Source of the DNA: Streptomyces sp. NBC_00078 | Lineage (GTDB): Bacteria; Actinomycetota; Actinomycetes; Streptomycetales; Streptomycetaceae | Length of the DNA stretch: 64,000 nt | Assembly: GCF_026343335.1 (NCBI RefSeq) | Contig: NZ_JAPELX010000001.1 | Coordinates: 4,650,001-4,714,000 of the forward strand | Direction of reading: 5' to 3' | In this document: in pieces, positions 17,905-26,868 of the stretch | Position numbering within the stretch: the stretch's first letter is position 1 | Layout: each line of letters starts with the position of its first letter | Translations under genes and position numbers: made by a program | The notes under the pieces: generated by a model | Database searches by the model: none | What the model was told of the DNA's origin: nothing | Seen by the model: only the letters and a program-made list of their open reading frames with translations

Positions 17905-19326
17905 GTGACGACGATGACGGAAGCGTCCGTACGCGAGTTCAAGATGCCGGACGTGGGCGAGGGCCTCACCGAGGCCGAGATCCTCAAGTGGTACGTCAAG
18001 CCAGGCGACACGGTCACCGACGGCCAGGTGGTGTGCGAGGTCGAGACCGCGAAGGCGGCGGTGGAACTGCCCATCCCGTACGACGGGGTGGTCCGCGACC
18101 TGCACTTCCCCGAGGGCACCACGGTGGACGTGGGTACGTCGATCATCGCGGTGGACGTGTCGGGCGGGACCGCGCCCGCCGGAACCGGGCCCGCTGTGGA
18201 GGCCCCTGCCGAGGTTCCCGTGATTCCCACGGCAACCCCGGCCGCCGCGCCCGCCGAGGAGAAGAAGTCCGTGGGCTCGGGCCGCCAGCCGGTGCTCGTC
18301 GGCTACGGGGTCGCCACGTCCTCCACCAAGCGCCGCCCGCGCAAGGGTCCGGAGGTCGCGGTCCCCCAGGCCTCGACGGCGCTCCAGACGGAGCTGAACG
18401 GCCATGCGCCGGTGGCCGCCGACACTGCCCGCCCCCTCGCCAAGCCGCCGGTGCGCAAGCTGGCGAAGGACCTGGGCGTCGACCTGACCGCGGTCACCCC
18501 TTCGGGCCCCGACGGCGTCATCACGCGTGAGGACGTCCATGCGGCGGTGGCACCGCCGGCCCCGGAGCCGGTGACGGCCCCGGCGGTCTCCGTGCCCCCG
18601 GCGCCGGTGCCGGCGTACGACGCGGCCCGTGAGACCCGTATCCCGATCAAGGGGGTCCGCAAGGCGACCGCCAAGGCGATGATCGGCTCGGCGTTCACGG
18701 CGCCGCACGTCACGGAGTTCGTGACGGTGGACGTCACCCGCACGATGAAGCTGGTGGAGGAGCTCAAGCAGGACAAGGAGTTCGCGGGCCTGCGCGTGAA
18801 CCCCCTGCTGCTGATCGCCAAGGCGCTCCTGGCCGCCATCAAGCGCAACCCGGACATCAACGCGTCCTGGGACGAGACGGCCCAGGAGATCGTGCTCAAG
18901 CACTACGTCAACCTGGGCATCGCGGCGGCCACACCGCGCGGCCTGATCGTCCCGAACATCAAGGACGCGCACGCCAAGACGCTTCCGCAACTGGCCGAGT
19001 CCCTCGGCGAATTGGTGTCCACGGCCCGCGAGGGCAGGACGTCCCCGGCGGCCATGCAGGCCGGCACGGTGACCATCACCAACGTCGGCGTCTTCGGCGT
19101 CGACACGGGCACGCCGATCCTCAACCCCGGCGAGTCCGCGATCCTCGCGGTCGGCTCGATCAAGCTCCAGCCGTGGGTCCACAAGGGCAAGGTGAAGCCC
19201 CGCCAGGTGACGACCCTGGCGCTGAGCTTCGATCACCGGCTGGTGGACGGCGAGTTGGGCTCCAAGGTGCTTGCGGACGTGGCGGCGATCCTGGAGCAGC
19301 CCAAGAGGCTCATCACCTGGGCCTGA
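17905..19326 (+). CDS. 2-oxoacid dehydrogenase E2 component (dihydrolipoamide acyltransferase)
   Basis: A 473-aa core enzyme of the complex. Order of domains: one lipoyl domain with K50 in CEVETAKAAVELP; a Pro/Ala linker; a peripheral-subunit-binding domain (PPVRKLAKDLGVDLTAVTPSGPDGVI); a second linker; and the acyltransferase domain ending SFDHRLVDGELGS with the catalytic His (about 442). Start GTG 17905 follows GAGAGGG. The E3 (dihydrolipoamide dehydrogenase) gene is not in this operon and must be shared from elsewhere. A strong terminator follows. Confidence 0.94.
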   Translation: MTTMTEASVREFKMPDVGEGLTEAEILKWYVKPGDTVTDGQVVCEVETAKAAVELPIPYDGVVRDLHFPEGTTVDVGTSIIAVDVSGGTAPAGTGPAVEAPAEVPVIPTATPAAAPAEEKKSVGSGRQPVLVGYGVATSSTKRRPRKGPEVAVPQASTALQTELNGHAPVAADTARPLAKPPVRKLAKDLGVDLTAVTPSGPDGVITREDVHAAVAPPAPEPVTAPAVSVPPAPVPAYDAARETRIPIKGVRKATAKAMIGSAFTAPHVTEFVTVDVTRTMKLVEELKQDKEFAGLRVNPLLLIAKALLAAIKRNPDINASWDETAQEIVLKHYVNLGIAAATPRGLIVPNIKDAHAKTLPQLAESLGELVSTAREGRTSPAAMQAGTVTITNVGVFGVDTGTPILNPGESAILAVGSIKLQPWVHKGKVKPRQVTTLALSFDHRLVDGELGSKVLADVAAILEQPKRLITWA

Positions 19327-19380
19327 CGGCCGGCACGGCACAGCCTGGTCCGGCTGGATACAGCCGGGTACAGATTGCCG

Positions 19381-19413
19381 AAGGGCCCCGTCGCCGACAG
19401 CGACGGGGCCCTT
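19381..19413. terminator. Bidirectional hairpin terminator after the E2 gene
   Basis: A 14-bp stem (AAGGGCCCCGTCGC) with a CGACA loop, between convergent E2 and carboxypeptidase genes; the A/T ends give short U tracts on both strands. Confidence 0.85.
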
Positions 19414-19440
19414 CGGCCAGGCATGTCTGCCGGGCCGGAC

Positions 19441-20349
19441 TCAGCTCGTGGCGAATCCGTAGCTCAGGAGCTTCTTCGCGTCCGACTCGCGCTGGGCGAT
19501 GGAGGAGGAGGCGAGGACGGTGCCGATGATCGTCTTGCCGTTGCGGGTCGCGGCGAAGACGAGGCAGTACTTGGCCTCGGGGCCGGAGCCCGTCTTCACG
19601 CCGATCGTGCCGCTGTAGCTGCTCAGCAGGCCGTTCGTGTTGGTCCAGGCGGCCATCGTCCGGGTGCTGCCCGTCTTGGTGATGGTCTTCGCCGTGTACG
19701 ACTTCGTCTTCACGACCGTACGGAACGTGGAGTTCTTCATGGCGCTGCTGGCGATCTTCGTCAGGTCGCGCGGGGTCGAGTAGTTGGAACCGTTCCCTAT
19801 GCCGTCGAACGAGTCGAACTTGGTGTTCGTCAGACCCAGGTTCTTCGCGGCGGTGTTCATCTTGCCGATGAACGACTTCACGCGTGCCGCGCGCGTCGAG
19901 CCCGAGCCGAACTTGTCGGCGAGGGCGTAGGCGGCGTCGCAGCCCGACGGCAGCATCAGCCCGTACAGCAGCTGACGGACCGTCACCTTGTCGCCGACGA
20001 TCAGGTGGGCCTGAGAGGCGTTGTTGGCGACGACGTAGTCGCTGTACGCCTTCTGGATCGTGACCTTGGCGTCGAGGTTCAGGTTCGACGACGCGAGCAC
20101 GACCTTCGCGGTCATGATCTTGGTGGTCGAGCCGGTGGAGCGCTTGGTGTCCGCGGCTTTCGTGTACAGCGTCTTGGCGTTGGAGTTGTTCATCACGTAG
20201 CCGCCCTTGGCCACGATCGAGGGCGTCGCGACGGCCTGCGCGGGTGCCGCCGCGAGGGCGCCGGTCGCGAGCACGGCTCCTGCGGTGACGGTGACCGCGG
20301 CGGCTCGGCGACGGCGGCTGCCCTTGGTGCCGGTGATGGCAGTAATCAA
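19441..20349 (-). CDS. D-alanyl-D-alanine carboxypeptidase (low-molecular-mass PBP)
   Basis: A 302-aa exported serine peptidase that trims peptidoglycan pentapeptides. A signal peptide (residues 1-40) has a basic start (KGSRRRRAAAVTV), hydrophobic core and APAQA-V cleavage site. Peptidase S11 motifs: STTK (nucleophile Ser, Lys), SGC in LMLPSGCDAAYAL where most enzymes have SxN, and KTG in GVKTGSG. The C-terminal extra domain and membrane anchor of DacA-type enzymes are absent, so it is probably fully secreted. Convergent with E2 and divergent from the GntR gene. Confidence 0.9.
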   Translation of the reverse strand: MITAITGTKGSRRRRAAAVTVTAGAVLATGALAAAPAQAVATPSIVAKGGYVMNNSNAKTLYTKAADTKRSTGSTTKIMTAKVVLASSNLNLDAKVTIQKAYSDYVVANNASQAHLIVGDKVTVRQLLYGLMLPSGCDAAYALADKFGSGSTRAARVKSFIGKMNTAAKNLGLTNTKFDSFDGIGNGSNYSTPRDLTKIASSAMKNSTFRTVVKTKSYTAKTITKTGSTRTMAAWTNTNGLLSSYSGTIGVKTGSGPEAKYCLVFAATRNGKTIIGTVLASSSIAQRESDAKKLLSYGFATS

Positions 20350-20568
20350 CTGAAATACCCCGATTACGTCGAATGCCCCTGATGTGCGGCCGAGTTGGGG
20401 GGAGAGGAAATAGGGCCGCAGGTGTGTGACACGTAATTAGCACAGAAGGTTGTGCGGTTGCAGAGGCGGGTTCCCCGAAGGGTGATCCATTGAGGTGATC
20501 TCCCGGGTGGTCCGTCCGCATGATGGACGGGCGTCCTCATGCGTACGTGTTGTATCTATGCTGTTCGC

Positions 20569-21231
20569 ATGATCAGTCCGGGAACTCTGACCGCCAAGCA
20601 GCCACCAGCCGCCGACCGGGTCTACACCCACGTCAAGCACGGAGTTCTCGAGCGCCGTTACGAGGGCGGGACCCTGCTGACCGAGGGTGAACTCGCCGAG
20701 GCCGTGGGCGTCTCCCGCACTCCGGTGCGCGAAGCGCTGCTGCGACTGGAGGCGGAAGGGCTGATCAAGCTCTACCCGAAGAAGGGAGCCCTGGTCCTGT
20801 CCGTGTCCGCACAGGAGATCGCGGACGTGGTGGAGACCAGGCTGCTGGTCGAGGAGCACGCGGCGCGCAAGGCCGTGCCCGCCCCGGCGGGCCTCGTCGA
20901 GCGCCTGGAGGAGCTGCTGGCCGAGCAGAAGGCGCAGGCCGCCTCGGGCGACCTCGCCGCGGCCGCCGTCACCGACCGCTGCTTCCACGCTGAGATCGTC
21001 CGCAGCGGGGGCAACGAGATCCTCTCCCGGCTCTACGACCAACTGCGCGACCGCCAGCTGCGGATGGGCGTCGCCGTAATGCACTCCCACCCCGACCGGA
21101 TCGCCAAGACCCTCGCCGAGCACGAGGAGATCCTCCAGGCGCTGCGCTCCGGGGACGCGGAGGAGGCGGTGGGGGTCGTGCACCGGCACATCGGCTGGTT
21201 CTCGCACCTGGCCCGGGGTGAGGTCCGATGA
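20569..21231 (+). CDS. GntR-family (FadR-type) transcriptional regulator
   Basis: A 220-aa regulator. The N-terminal winged HTH is DRVYTHVKHGVLERRYEGGTLL, with ELAEAVGVSRTPVREALLRLEAEGLI and a wing in KGALVLSVS. A FadR-like FCD effector domain follows, with Asp/His metal ligands (residues in TDRCFHAEIV and AEHEEILQAL). Start ATG 20569 has a short leader. Its TGA overlaps the ATG of the MFS gene (ATGA), so it probably controls that transporter in response to a small carboxylate. Confidence 0.92.
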   Translation: MISPGTLTAKQPPAADRVYTHVKHGVLERRYEGGTLLTEGELAEAVGVSRTPVREALLRLEAEGLIKLYPKKGALVLSVSAQEIADVVETRLLVEEHAARKAVPAPAGLVERLEELLAEQKAQAASGDLAAAAVTDRCFHAEIVRSGGNEILSRLYDQLRDRQLRMGVAVMHSHPDRIAKTLAEHEEILQALRSGDAEEAVGVVHRHIGWFSHLARGEVR

Positions 21232-22559
21232 GCTCGGATTCCTCTTCTTCCCGGCTCACCCTGCCGGGTGATCCTCCCCCAGAGGGGACACCCCCGGGCG
21301 GCCGCCGTGCGATGGCCGTCTGGGGCATCGGCGTCTCCGTCTACTTCGTCGCGGTCATCTTCCGTACATCCCTCGGGGTCGCCGGCCTGGACGCCGCCGA
21401 CCGCTTCCACGTCAACGCGTCGGCCCTGTCGACCTTCTCGATCCTCCAGCTCCTCGTCTACGCCGGCATGCAGATACCCGTCGGCCTGCTGGTGGACCGG
21501 CTCGGCACCAAGAAGGTGCTGACCATCGGGGTCGTGCTGTTCACGGCGGGGCAGCTGGGCTTCGCCTTCTCCCCCTCCTACGGAACGGCCCTCGCCTCGC
21601 GCGCGCTGCTCGGGTGCGGTGACGCGCTGACCTTCATCAGCGTGCTGCGGCTGGGCACCCGCTGGTTCCCGGCGCGGCGCGGGCCGCTGATCGCACAGTT
21701 CGCGGGACTCGCGGGCATGGCCGGCAACCTGGTCTCCACGCTGGTGCTGGCCCGGCTGCTGCACGGGGTCGGCTGGACGGCCGCCTTCGCGGGCAGCGCG
21801 CTGGCCGGAGCCGTCGTACTCGTCCTGCTCCTGCTGTTCTTGAAGGACCACCCCGAGGGATGCGAGCCGGAGCCGTTCCCGCACCAGGGCGCCGCGTACG
21901 TACGGCGGCAGATCGCGGCATCCTGGCGGGAGCCGGGGACGCGGCTCGGGCTGTGGGTGCACTTCACGACCCAGTTCCCGGCGATGGTGTTCCTGCTGCT
22001 GTGGGGCATGCCGTTCCTGGTCGAGGCGCAGGGCCTGTCCCGGGCCACGGCCGGCGAACTCCTCACCCTGGTCGTCCTGTCGAACATGGTCGTGGGGCTC
22101 GTCTACGGCCAGGTCATCGCCCGGCACCACGCGGCGCGGCTGCCGCTGGCGCTCGGGACCGTGGCGGCGACGGCGACCGTGTGGGCGGCGGCGCTGGCCT
22201 ACCCGGCCGACCGGGCCCCGATGTGGCTGCTGATCGTGCTGTGCACGGTGCTCGGCGCGTGCGGACCGGCGTCGATGATCGGCTTCGACTTCGCACGGCC
22301 GGCCAACCCGGCGGAGCGCCAGGGCACGGCCTCCGGGATCACCAACATGGGCGGCTTCGTCGCGTCGATGACCACCTTGTTCGCGATCGGGGTGCTGCTG
22401 GACGCCACCGGCGACAACTACACCGTCGCGTTCTCCTCGGTCTTCGTCCTCCAGGCGCTTGGCATCAGCCAGATCCTGCGGCTGCGCGGGCGGGTCGCCC
22501 GGCGGGAACGGGAGCGCCTGGTGGCGAGCCGCGTGGAGACCGTGCACGTGCCGGTGTGA
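21228..22559 (+). CDS. MFS transporter
   Basis: A 443-aa major-facilitator permease with about 12 hydrophobic segments. The loop 2-3 motif is VDRLGTKKVL, and GCGDALTFISVLRLGTRWFPARRG is typical of the ACS/NNP-like branch. It is translationally coupled to the GntR regulator by a 4-nt overlap. The N-terminal Ser/Pro extension contains PPPEGTPPGG, encoded by a palindromic repeat (21,273-21,297) that seems to have inserted in frame. The coding end lies in the first copy of a tandem repeat. Substrate unknown. Confidence 0.9.
   Translation: MSSDSSSSRLTLPGDPPPEGTPPGGRRAMAVWGIGVSVYFVAVIFRTSLGVAGLDAADRFHVNASALSTFSILQLLVYAGMQIPVGLLVDRLGTKKVLTIGVVLFTAGQLGFAFSPSYGTALASRALLGCGDALTFISVLRLGTRWFPARRGPLIAQFAGLAGMAGNLVSTLVLARLLHGVGWTAAFAGSALAGAVVLVLLLLFLKDHPEGCEPEPFPHQGAAYVRRQIAASWREPGTRLGLWVHFTTQFPAMVFLLLWGMPFLVEAQGLSRATAGELLTLVVLSNMVVGLVYGQVIARHHAARLPLALGTVAATATVWAAALAYPADRAPMWLLIVLCTVLGACGPASMIGFDFARPANPAERQGTASGITNMGGFVASMTTLFAIGVLLDATGDNYTVAFSSVFVLQALGISQILRLRGRVARRERERLVASRVETVHVPV
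21273..21297. repeat. Small GC-rich palindromic repeat inside the MFS gene
   Basis: CCTCCCCCAGAGGGG followed by ACACCCCCGG. Closely related to 35,780-35,805. Both copies lie in coding DNA and keep the frame, which suggests a dispersed miniature palindrome of the kind found throughout Streptomyces genomes. Confidence 0.55.
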
Positions 22560-22626
22560 GGACCGTGCACCTGCCGGTGCGAGGCGTGCACCTGCCGGTG
22601 TGAGGCGTGCACCTGCGGTGCGAGGC
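22542..22626. repeat. Four tandem copies of a roughly 21-bp unit
   Basis: The unit GTGCACCTGCCGGTGTGAGG recurs at 22,542, 22,565, 22,586 and 22,607 with small changes (one copy lacks a base; ends vary TGAGG/CGAGG). The first copy encodes the MFS C-terminus VHVPV and its TGA; the others are non-coding. Origin by slippage is likely. Confidence 0.75.
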
Positions 22627-22756
22627 GGGGCCGCCCGCCGCGAACCGCCTTTCGCCGCTGATCTGTTGCTGTGCGGCAGGCGCGTGACGGAGCGAAGGGC
22701 ATCGCGCGAGGTCAGTCACCGAGGACCGCTGAGCCCGGCTGCCGACAGGCGACGCC

Positions 22757-23581
22757 CTACGACGTCACGGTGAAGTTCCGCAGGATGGCCCCGGTCAGCT
22801 CCTCGTCCCCGTCCGCCTTCACCCGGTCCGCCACGGCCCCGGGCGTCACCCGGCCGCAGGCCAGGCGGACGTACGTCTCCCAGTCGAGGGTGAGGGTGGC
22901 GGCCGGGCCGAGGGCGGGGGCGGTCTCCAGGGTGCCCCGGCCCTGGATGTCGACGCGGATGGTGCGCAGGAACTCGATCGGACCGTGCACGTCGAAGACG
23001 ACCGCCGAACTGCGCGGCGCGGACGCGTCGTCGGCGACGATCCTCGGCAGCTCGGCGAGGAGCACGTCACGCGCGATGTGCGCGCCGGGGGAGTCGAGGT
23101 TGCCGGGGCGGCCGAGGGCGGCGCGCAGGTCCTGTTCGTGCACCCACACGTTGAACGCATGGGCGCGCATGGACTCTTCGAGGCCGAGCTCGGTGCCGAG
23201 CGGGCCGCGCACCTTGGTGCCCGGGTCACGCGACTCGTTCCGCAGCTGGCGGTTGCGGCGGATGATCACGTACTCCAGCTCGGAGGTCATCTCCGGCGCC
23301 GTGTGATGGCGGCGGACGTCGACCTGCATCTCCATGTAGCGCTGGCTGTCGTTGGTGACGTGGAAGAGGTCGCGCGGCAGCGTGTGGATGGGACGCGGGT
23401 CGCCCAGCATCTCGCAGTCCAGACCCATGACGTGGGAGACCACGTCACGGACCGACCAGCCCGGGCACGGCGTCCGCCGGTTCCACTCTCCCTCCACCAG
23501 TGGCCCCACCAGCTCGGATATCGCTTCGATGGAATGGGTCCAGGCGTCGGCGTAGGGCTGGAGGGTGGGATGCAGACTCAC
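22757..23581 (-). CDS. Maleylpyruvate isomerase (MDMPI)/DinB-fold protein
   Basis: A 274-aa protein. The N-terminal DinB-like helical bundle (residues 1-150) has WNRRTPCPGWSVRDVVSHVMGLD and EESMRAHAFNVWVHEQDLRAALG, whose His residues bind metal in mycothiol-dependent isomerases. The C-terminal SCP2-like domain (DWETYVRLACGRVTPGAVADRVKADGD) follows. Such proteins use mycothiol as cofactor; the substrate here is unknown. Start ATG 23581 fits the family. It is divergent from the hydrolase gene. Confidence 0.85.
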   Translation of the reverse strand: MSLHPTLQPYADAWTHSIEAISELVGPLVEGEWNRRTPCPGWSVRDVVSHVMGLDCEMLGDPRPIHTLPRDLFHVTNDSQRYMEMQVDVRRHHTAPEMTSELEYVIIRRNRQLRNESRDPGTKVRGPLGTELGLEESMRAHAFNVWVHEQDLRAALGRPGNLDSPGAHIARDVLLAELPRIVADDASAPRSSAVVFDVHGPIEFLRTIRVDIQGRGTLETAPALGPAATLTLDWETYVRLACGRVTPGAVADRVKADGDEELTGAILRNFTVTS

Positions 23582-23763
23582 GGAACGGGACCCCTCGGCG
23601 GTCGGTACACGGGCGGTTGGTGGCAGCGTTGCCAGCAGGAGGTGGCTGCACTCGGCGGGTGTCTTGGAACGCTAAGTTACGCTGCCCTGAGGCACCCCGG
23701 CAGTGCTTTCGTGTGACGATCGTAGGCCCGTGTGAACGGCTCGAATGCCAGGACGGTGGTAGT

Positions 23764-24570
23764 GTGCGCGCCTCTCTCATCCAGATCGCCGTAGAAGAGG
23801 GCGAATCGGTCGAATCGCGCCGACGGCGGGTGGCTTCGCTGGTACGGGAACAGGCCGGGGCCGATCTGGTCGTGCTGCCGGAGCTGTGGACGACGGGCGC
23901 CTTCGCCTACCAGGAGTTCGGCAGCGAGGCCGAACCGCTCGAAGGGCCGACGTACGAGGCGATGGCCAAGGCCGCGAGCGATGCGGGCGTGTGGCTGCAC
24001 GCGGGCTCGATCCCCGAGCGTGACCCTGAGGGCCCCCTCTACAACACCTCCCTCGTCTTCTCCCCCTCCGGCGATCTCGCCGCCGCCTACCGCAAGATCC
24101 ACCGCTTCGGCTTCGACAAGGGCGAGGCCGTGCTGATGGGGGCGGGGCGCGAACTGGTGACCGTCCGTCTGCCCGAGACGACCCTCGGCCTCGCCACCTG
24201 CTATGACCTCCGCTTCCCCGAACTCTTCCGTGGTCTCGTCGACGCCGGCGCCGCGACCTTTGTCGTCCCGGCGGGCTGGCCGGAGCGCCGCCGGGCGCAC
24301 TGGACGCTGCTGGCCCAGGCGCGGGCGGTCGAGAACCAGGCGTTCGTGCTTGCCTGTGGAACGGCCGGGACACATGCGGGAGTTCCACAGGCGGGTCACT
24401 CGATCGTGGTGGATCCGTGGGGCGAGGTGCTCGCTCAGGCAGGGACGGGCGAGGAGATCCTCACCGTGGACTTCGACCCGGCGAAGGTCGCGGCCACGCG
24501 GGAGCAGTTCCCGGCCCTGAAGGACCGCGTGCTGGGACTGGAACCGTTCCTAAACAGTGTCCAGGAGTGA
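23764..24570 (+). CDS. Carbon-nitrogen hydrolase (nitrilase superfamily)
   Basis: A 268-aa amidase with the Glu-Lys-Cys triad: E in VVLPELWTTGAF (about 40), K in AYRKIHRFGF (about 110) and C in LATCYDLRFPELFRG (about 145). This pattern matches omega-amidase/NIT2-like branches that hydrolyse small amides. Start GTG 23764 fits the family N-terminus (RASLIQIAV). The 3' end touches the IS607 element: the tnpB frame reaches 21 bp into this gene on the other strand, but the hydrolase C-terminus LEPFLNSVQE looks complete. Confidence 0.9.
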   Translation: MRASLIQIAVEEGESVESRRRRVASLVREQAGADLVVLPELWTTGAFAYQEFGSEAEPLEGPTYEAMAKAASDAGVWLHAGSIPERDPEGPLYNTSLVFSPSGDLAAAYRKIHRFGFDKGEAVLMGAGRELVTVRLPETTLGLATCYDLRFPELFRGLVDAGAATFVVPAGWPERRRAHWTLLAQARAVENQAFVLACGTAGTHAGVPQAGHSIVVDPWGEVLAQAGTGEEILTVDFDPAKVAATREQFPALKDRVLGLEPFLNSVQE

Positions 24571-26190
24571 CATCTGATGCCAGCTCCCGGAACTGCGCGC
24601 ATCCCGAACGGTGTTGGATGCGCTGGGTTCCCGCGTTCGCTGGGCCCCGATTCGGCGACGTGCATCGTGTGCACGCTCCGTGACGGGTGGGCGGGTTCCC
24701 TCACGCCCTCGTGCGCCTGGTCCGGCCTGGGCGGTCCGATGCCCACGACGATCGCTCTGGTCGTCGTGGGGCGGTGCCGTCCGTCGCCGGATCGAGTGCC
24801 CGAGGGCGCGTCGCCCGATCGCGATACCTGCGGCATCGTGTCGGGACATCTTTCGCTTGCTGCTGGTCAGTGGCTTGCGCCAGTGCTCGTCGCCCCACAT
24901 CGACGTGTACGCGGGGTCCACGGCGACGATCGACAGGCCGTGTTCGGCGGCCATGGAGACGAGACGGGCTTTGAGCTTGCCGGTGGGGATGCCGGAGATG
25001 AGCTGCCGGAAACGCTTCTTCCGGCCGTGCTTCTCGCGGGTCTTGTCGGCGGTGAAGTCCAGGTTCTCCAGACCGATGGCGGACGCGCCGCACCGGTCGG
25101 CCCAGCGCAGCAGTTGGCTGATGGCGTGTCTGATCTGCGCGTCGCGGTGGTCGGCCGAGCCCGACAGGTCGTAGAAGAACCGGCGCGGGTTGCCGACCGG
25201 ATTGCCGTGGTGGTCGAGGCGGTAGGCGGCGAAATGATCGGCGTTGGTATCCACGCCGACCATCCCGGCGGCCCGTGCCGTCTCCAGCGGGATTGTCCTG
25301 ACCGGCGGGAGCGTCCACGACGCGGTGAGGTACCAGCGGCCCCGGGCCACGTCCAGGTGGATACGGTAGGCCACGGCCCGGTTCGCTTCGATACGGTCGC
25401 GCCACTCGGTGGCTCGGTGCGCGAACTCGACCTTGGAGGCGAGGACGTACCGGCCGTGCCCGGCGTTGGCCAGGTGCGCCAGCGGTGTGGGCAGCTTGAT
25501 GCTGACCTCGCCGTCCGGGGTGACGCGGATCGTCTCGTTCCCGTACCGCTTGCCGGACTCGCCGTCAGCGGCGAGGAACCAGCGTTCCGCCTCCCACCGC
25601 TGCCGCCACTCAGCCTCGGTGAGCTGCGCGGCGTCCAGGTTGTGACGGTTGTTGATCAGACGCCTGCCGCCGCGCACGACGTGCACGACACCCGCCTCCT
25701 GCTCAGCACGCGCAACGTCCAGGCGGTGTTCCAGCACATGCAGGCGGCGCGACTTGCAAAACCACTCGCCCTTGGAGCGGTAGCCGCCCGGGGCGCGCTT
25801 GGTTCCCTTCTCGCCGATGGGCTGGGACAGGCGGTGCATGAGGGTGCGGACAGCGGCCTCAAGCCCTTGGATGTGGGCGAGCCGGCAGCGCCGGGACAGT
25901 GCCCACTGGTCGTGGGTGGCCTTGGTGAGCGCACCGGCCCACCGGGACGACGACTTCGCGGTCAGGCCCTGCTTGCGGGCGGCCCAGGTGTCGTTGTTGT
26001 GGTCCAGACCGTCAGCACACCGGGCTTTGAGGTCCAGGGAGGCGAGTCGTCCGAGGTGTTCGCCGACCAGGCGCAACACCTTGTCGTCCACGTCGGTGGG
26101 GTGCCCCAGGCGGTCGCGAATCGCCACCCCGGACGGGCCCAGCGCGACGAAAGGGTCCTCGATCTTCCGGAGTTTCTTCTTCTCAGCCAT
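24550..26190 (-). CDS. tnpB: IS607-type TnpB (RNA-guided nuclease family)
   Basis: A 546-aa protein. TnpB nucleases use a guide RNA from the element's end to cut DNA and maintain the transposon. Start ATG 26190. A RuvC-like core is visible: Asp in AGMVGVDTNADHFAAY (about 311), Glu in AIGLENLDF (about 375) and Asp in SRHDAAGIAIGRRALGH (about 451). The usual CxxC...CxxC zinc ribbon between the second and third motifs is absent; the segment instead reads VDPAYTSMWGDEHWRKPLTS, a lineage seen in actinobacterial IS607-like elements. A basic, Pro/Arg-rich tail runs to 24550, into the host hydrolase gene, so the native C-terminus may be shorter. Confidence 0.8.
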   Translation of the reverse strand: MAEKKKLRKIEDPFVALGPSGVAIRDRLGHPTDVDDKVLRLVGEHLGRLASLDLKARCADGLDHNNDTWAARKQGLTAKSSSRWAGALTKATHDQWALSRRCRLAHIQGLEAAVRTLMHRLSQPIGEKGTKRAPGGYRSKGEWFCKSRRLHVLEHRLDVARAEQEAGVVHVVRGGRRLINNRHNLDAAQLTEAEWRQRWEAERWFLAADGESGKRYGNETIRVTPDGEVSIKLPTPLAHLANAGHGRYVLASKVEFAHRATEWRDRIEANRAVAYRIHLDVARGRWYLTASWTLPPVRTIPLETARAAGMVGVDTNADHFAAYRLDHHGNPVGNPRRFFYDLSGSADHRDAQIRHAISQLLRWADRCGASAIGLENLDFTADKTREKHGRKKRFRQLISGIPTGKLKARLVSMAAEHGLSIVAVDPAYTSMWGDEHWRKPLTSSKRKMSRHDAAGIAIGRRALGHSIRRRTAPPHDDQSDRRGHRTAQAGPGARGREGTRPPVTERAHDARRRIGAQRTREPSASNTVRDARSSGSWHQMSLLDTV

Positions 26191-26868
26191 CGGCAGCCGC
26201 CGCCTCAAGGGCCTTGCGGGCCCGGTTCTTCGCCGAGCGTCGCCCGTACAGGCGAGCACAGAACGAGGTCAGCACCTCCACCATGTCCCGCACCAGGTCG
26301 TCTTCCACTTCACCGTCATCAAGGACGACGAGACGACGACCCGATGCGGACAAGGCCGCTTCGACCAGTTCGACGTTCATCCGGCCAAGCCGGTCCTTGT
26401 GCTCCACCACCACGGTGGTCACCTTCGGGTCTGCCAGTAGCCGCTTCGCCTTGGAACGGAAGCCGTTCATACCCGAGGCGATCTCGGACTCGATCCGCAC
26501 GACCCGGTGACCGGCCTGAGCGGCCCACACCGACAAGCGTGCGGCCTGACGCTCCAGGTCGGGCTTCTGATCGTGCGAGGAGACGCGGGCGTACAAGCCC
26601 ACACCACCGGTCACGTCGGGTGAGGTGTTCGCTTCGATGTTCACCAGGATCGTGCGCGGCCCCACCCGGCGCGCGGGCACCGGCAAGGTGCCCTCATGAA
26701 ACCAGCGATATGCCGTATGCGGGTTCACCCCCTGCGCCCGCGCCCACTCCGTCAGGTTCATATGCTGATAACGCCACCACTCCCTCATGGTTACGCACAC
26801 TCAACAACCTTTCGCGGCCAGCAGTTGGCAACCCCCACGCCGCTAGGGCAGGATCCAAACGACAGGTC
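24571..26868 (-). mobile_element. IS607-family insertion sequence (tnpA-tnpB), ends approximate
   Basis: A serine-recombinase transposon occupying the gap between the hydrolase stop and the stop of the LURP-one gene. tnpA and tnpB are in the usual order and overlap by 8 bp. IS607 elements have no clear terminal repeats and make little or no target duplication, so exact ends cannot be read; they are set at the neighbouring genes' stops. Confidence 0.75.
26183..26761 (-). CDS. tnpA: IS607-family serine recombinase transposase TnpA
   Basis: A 192-aa transposase. It starts at ATG 26761 with a MerR-like DNA-binding domain (MNLTEWARAQGVNPHTAYRW), followed by the catalytic resolvase domain: YARVSSHDQKPDLERQ with the nucleophile Ser (about 61-62), EIASGMNGFRSKAKRLL and VVVEHKDRLGRMNVELVEAAL. 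This order, DNA-binding domain first, is characteristic of IS607 and opposite to classical resolvases. The frame is intact and coupled to tnpB, so the element could be active. Confidence 0.9.
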   Translation of the reverse strand: MNLTEWARAQGVNPHTAYRWFHEGTLPVPARRVGPRTILVNIEANTSPDVTGGVGLYARVSSHDQKPDLERQAARLSVWAAQAGHRVVRIESEIASGMNGFRSKAKRLLADPKVTTVVVEHKDRLGRMNVELVEAALSASGRRLVVLDDGEVEDDLVRDMVEVLTSFCARLYGRRSAKNRARKALEAAAADG

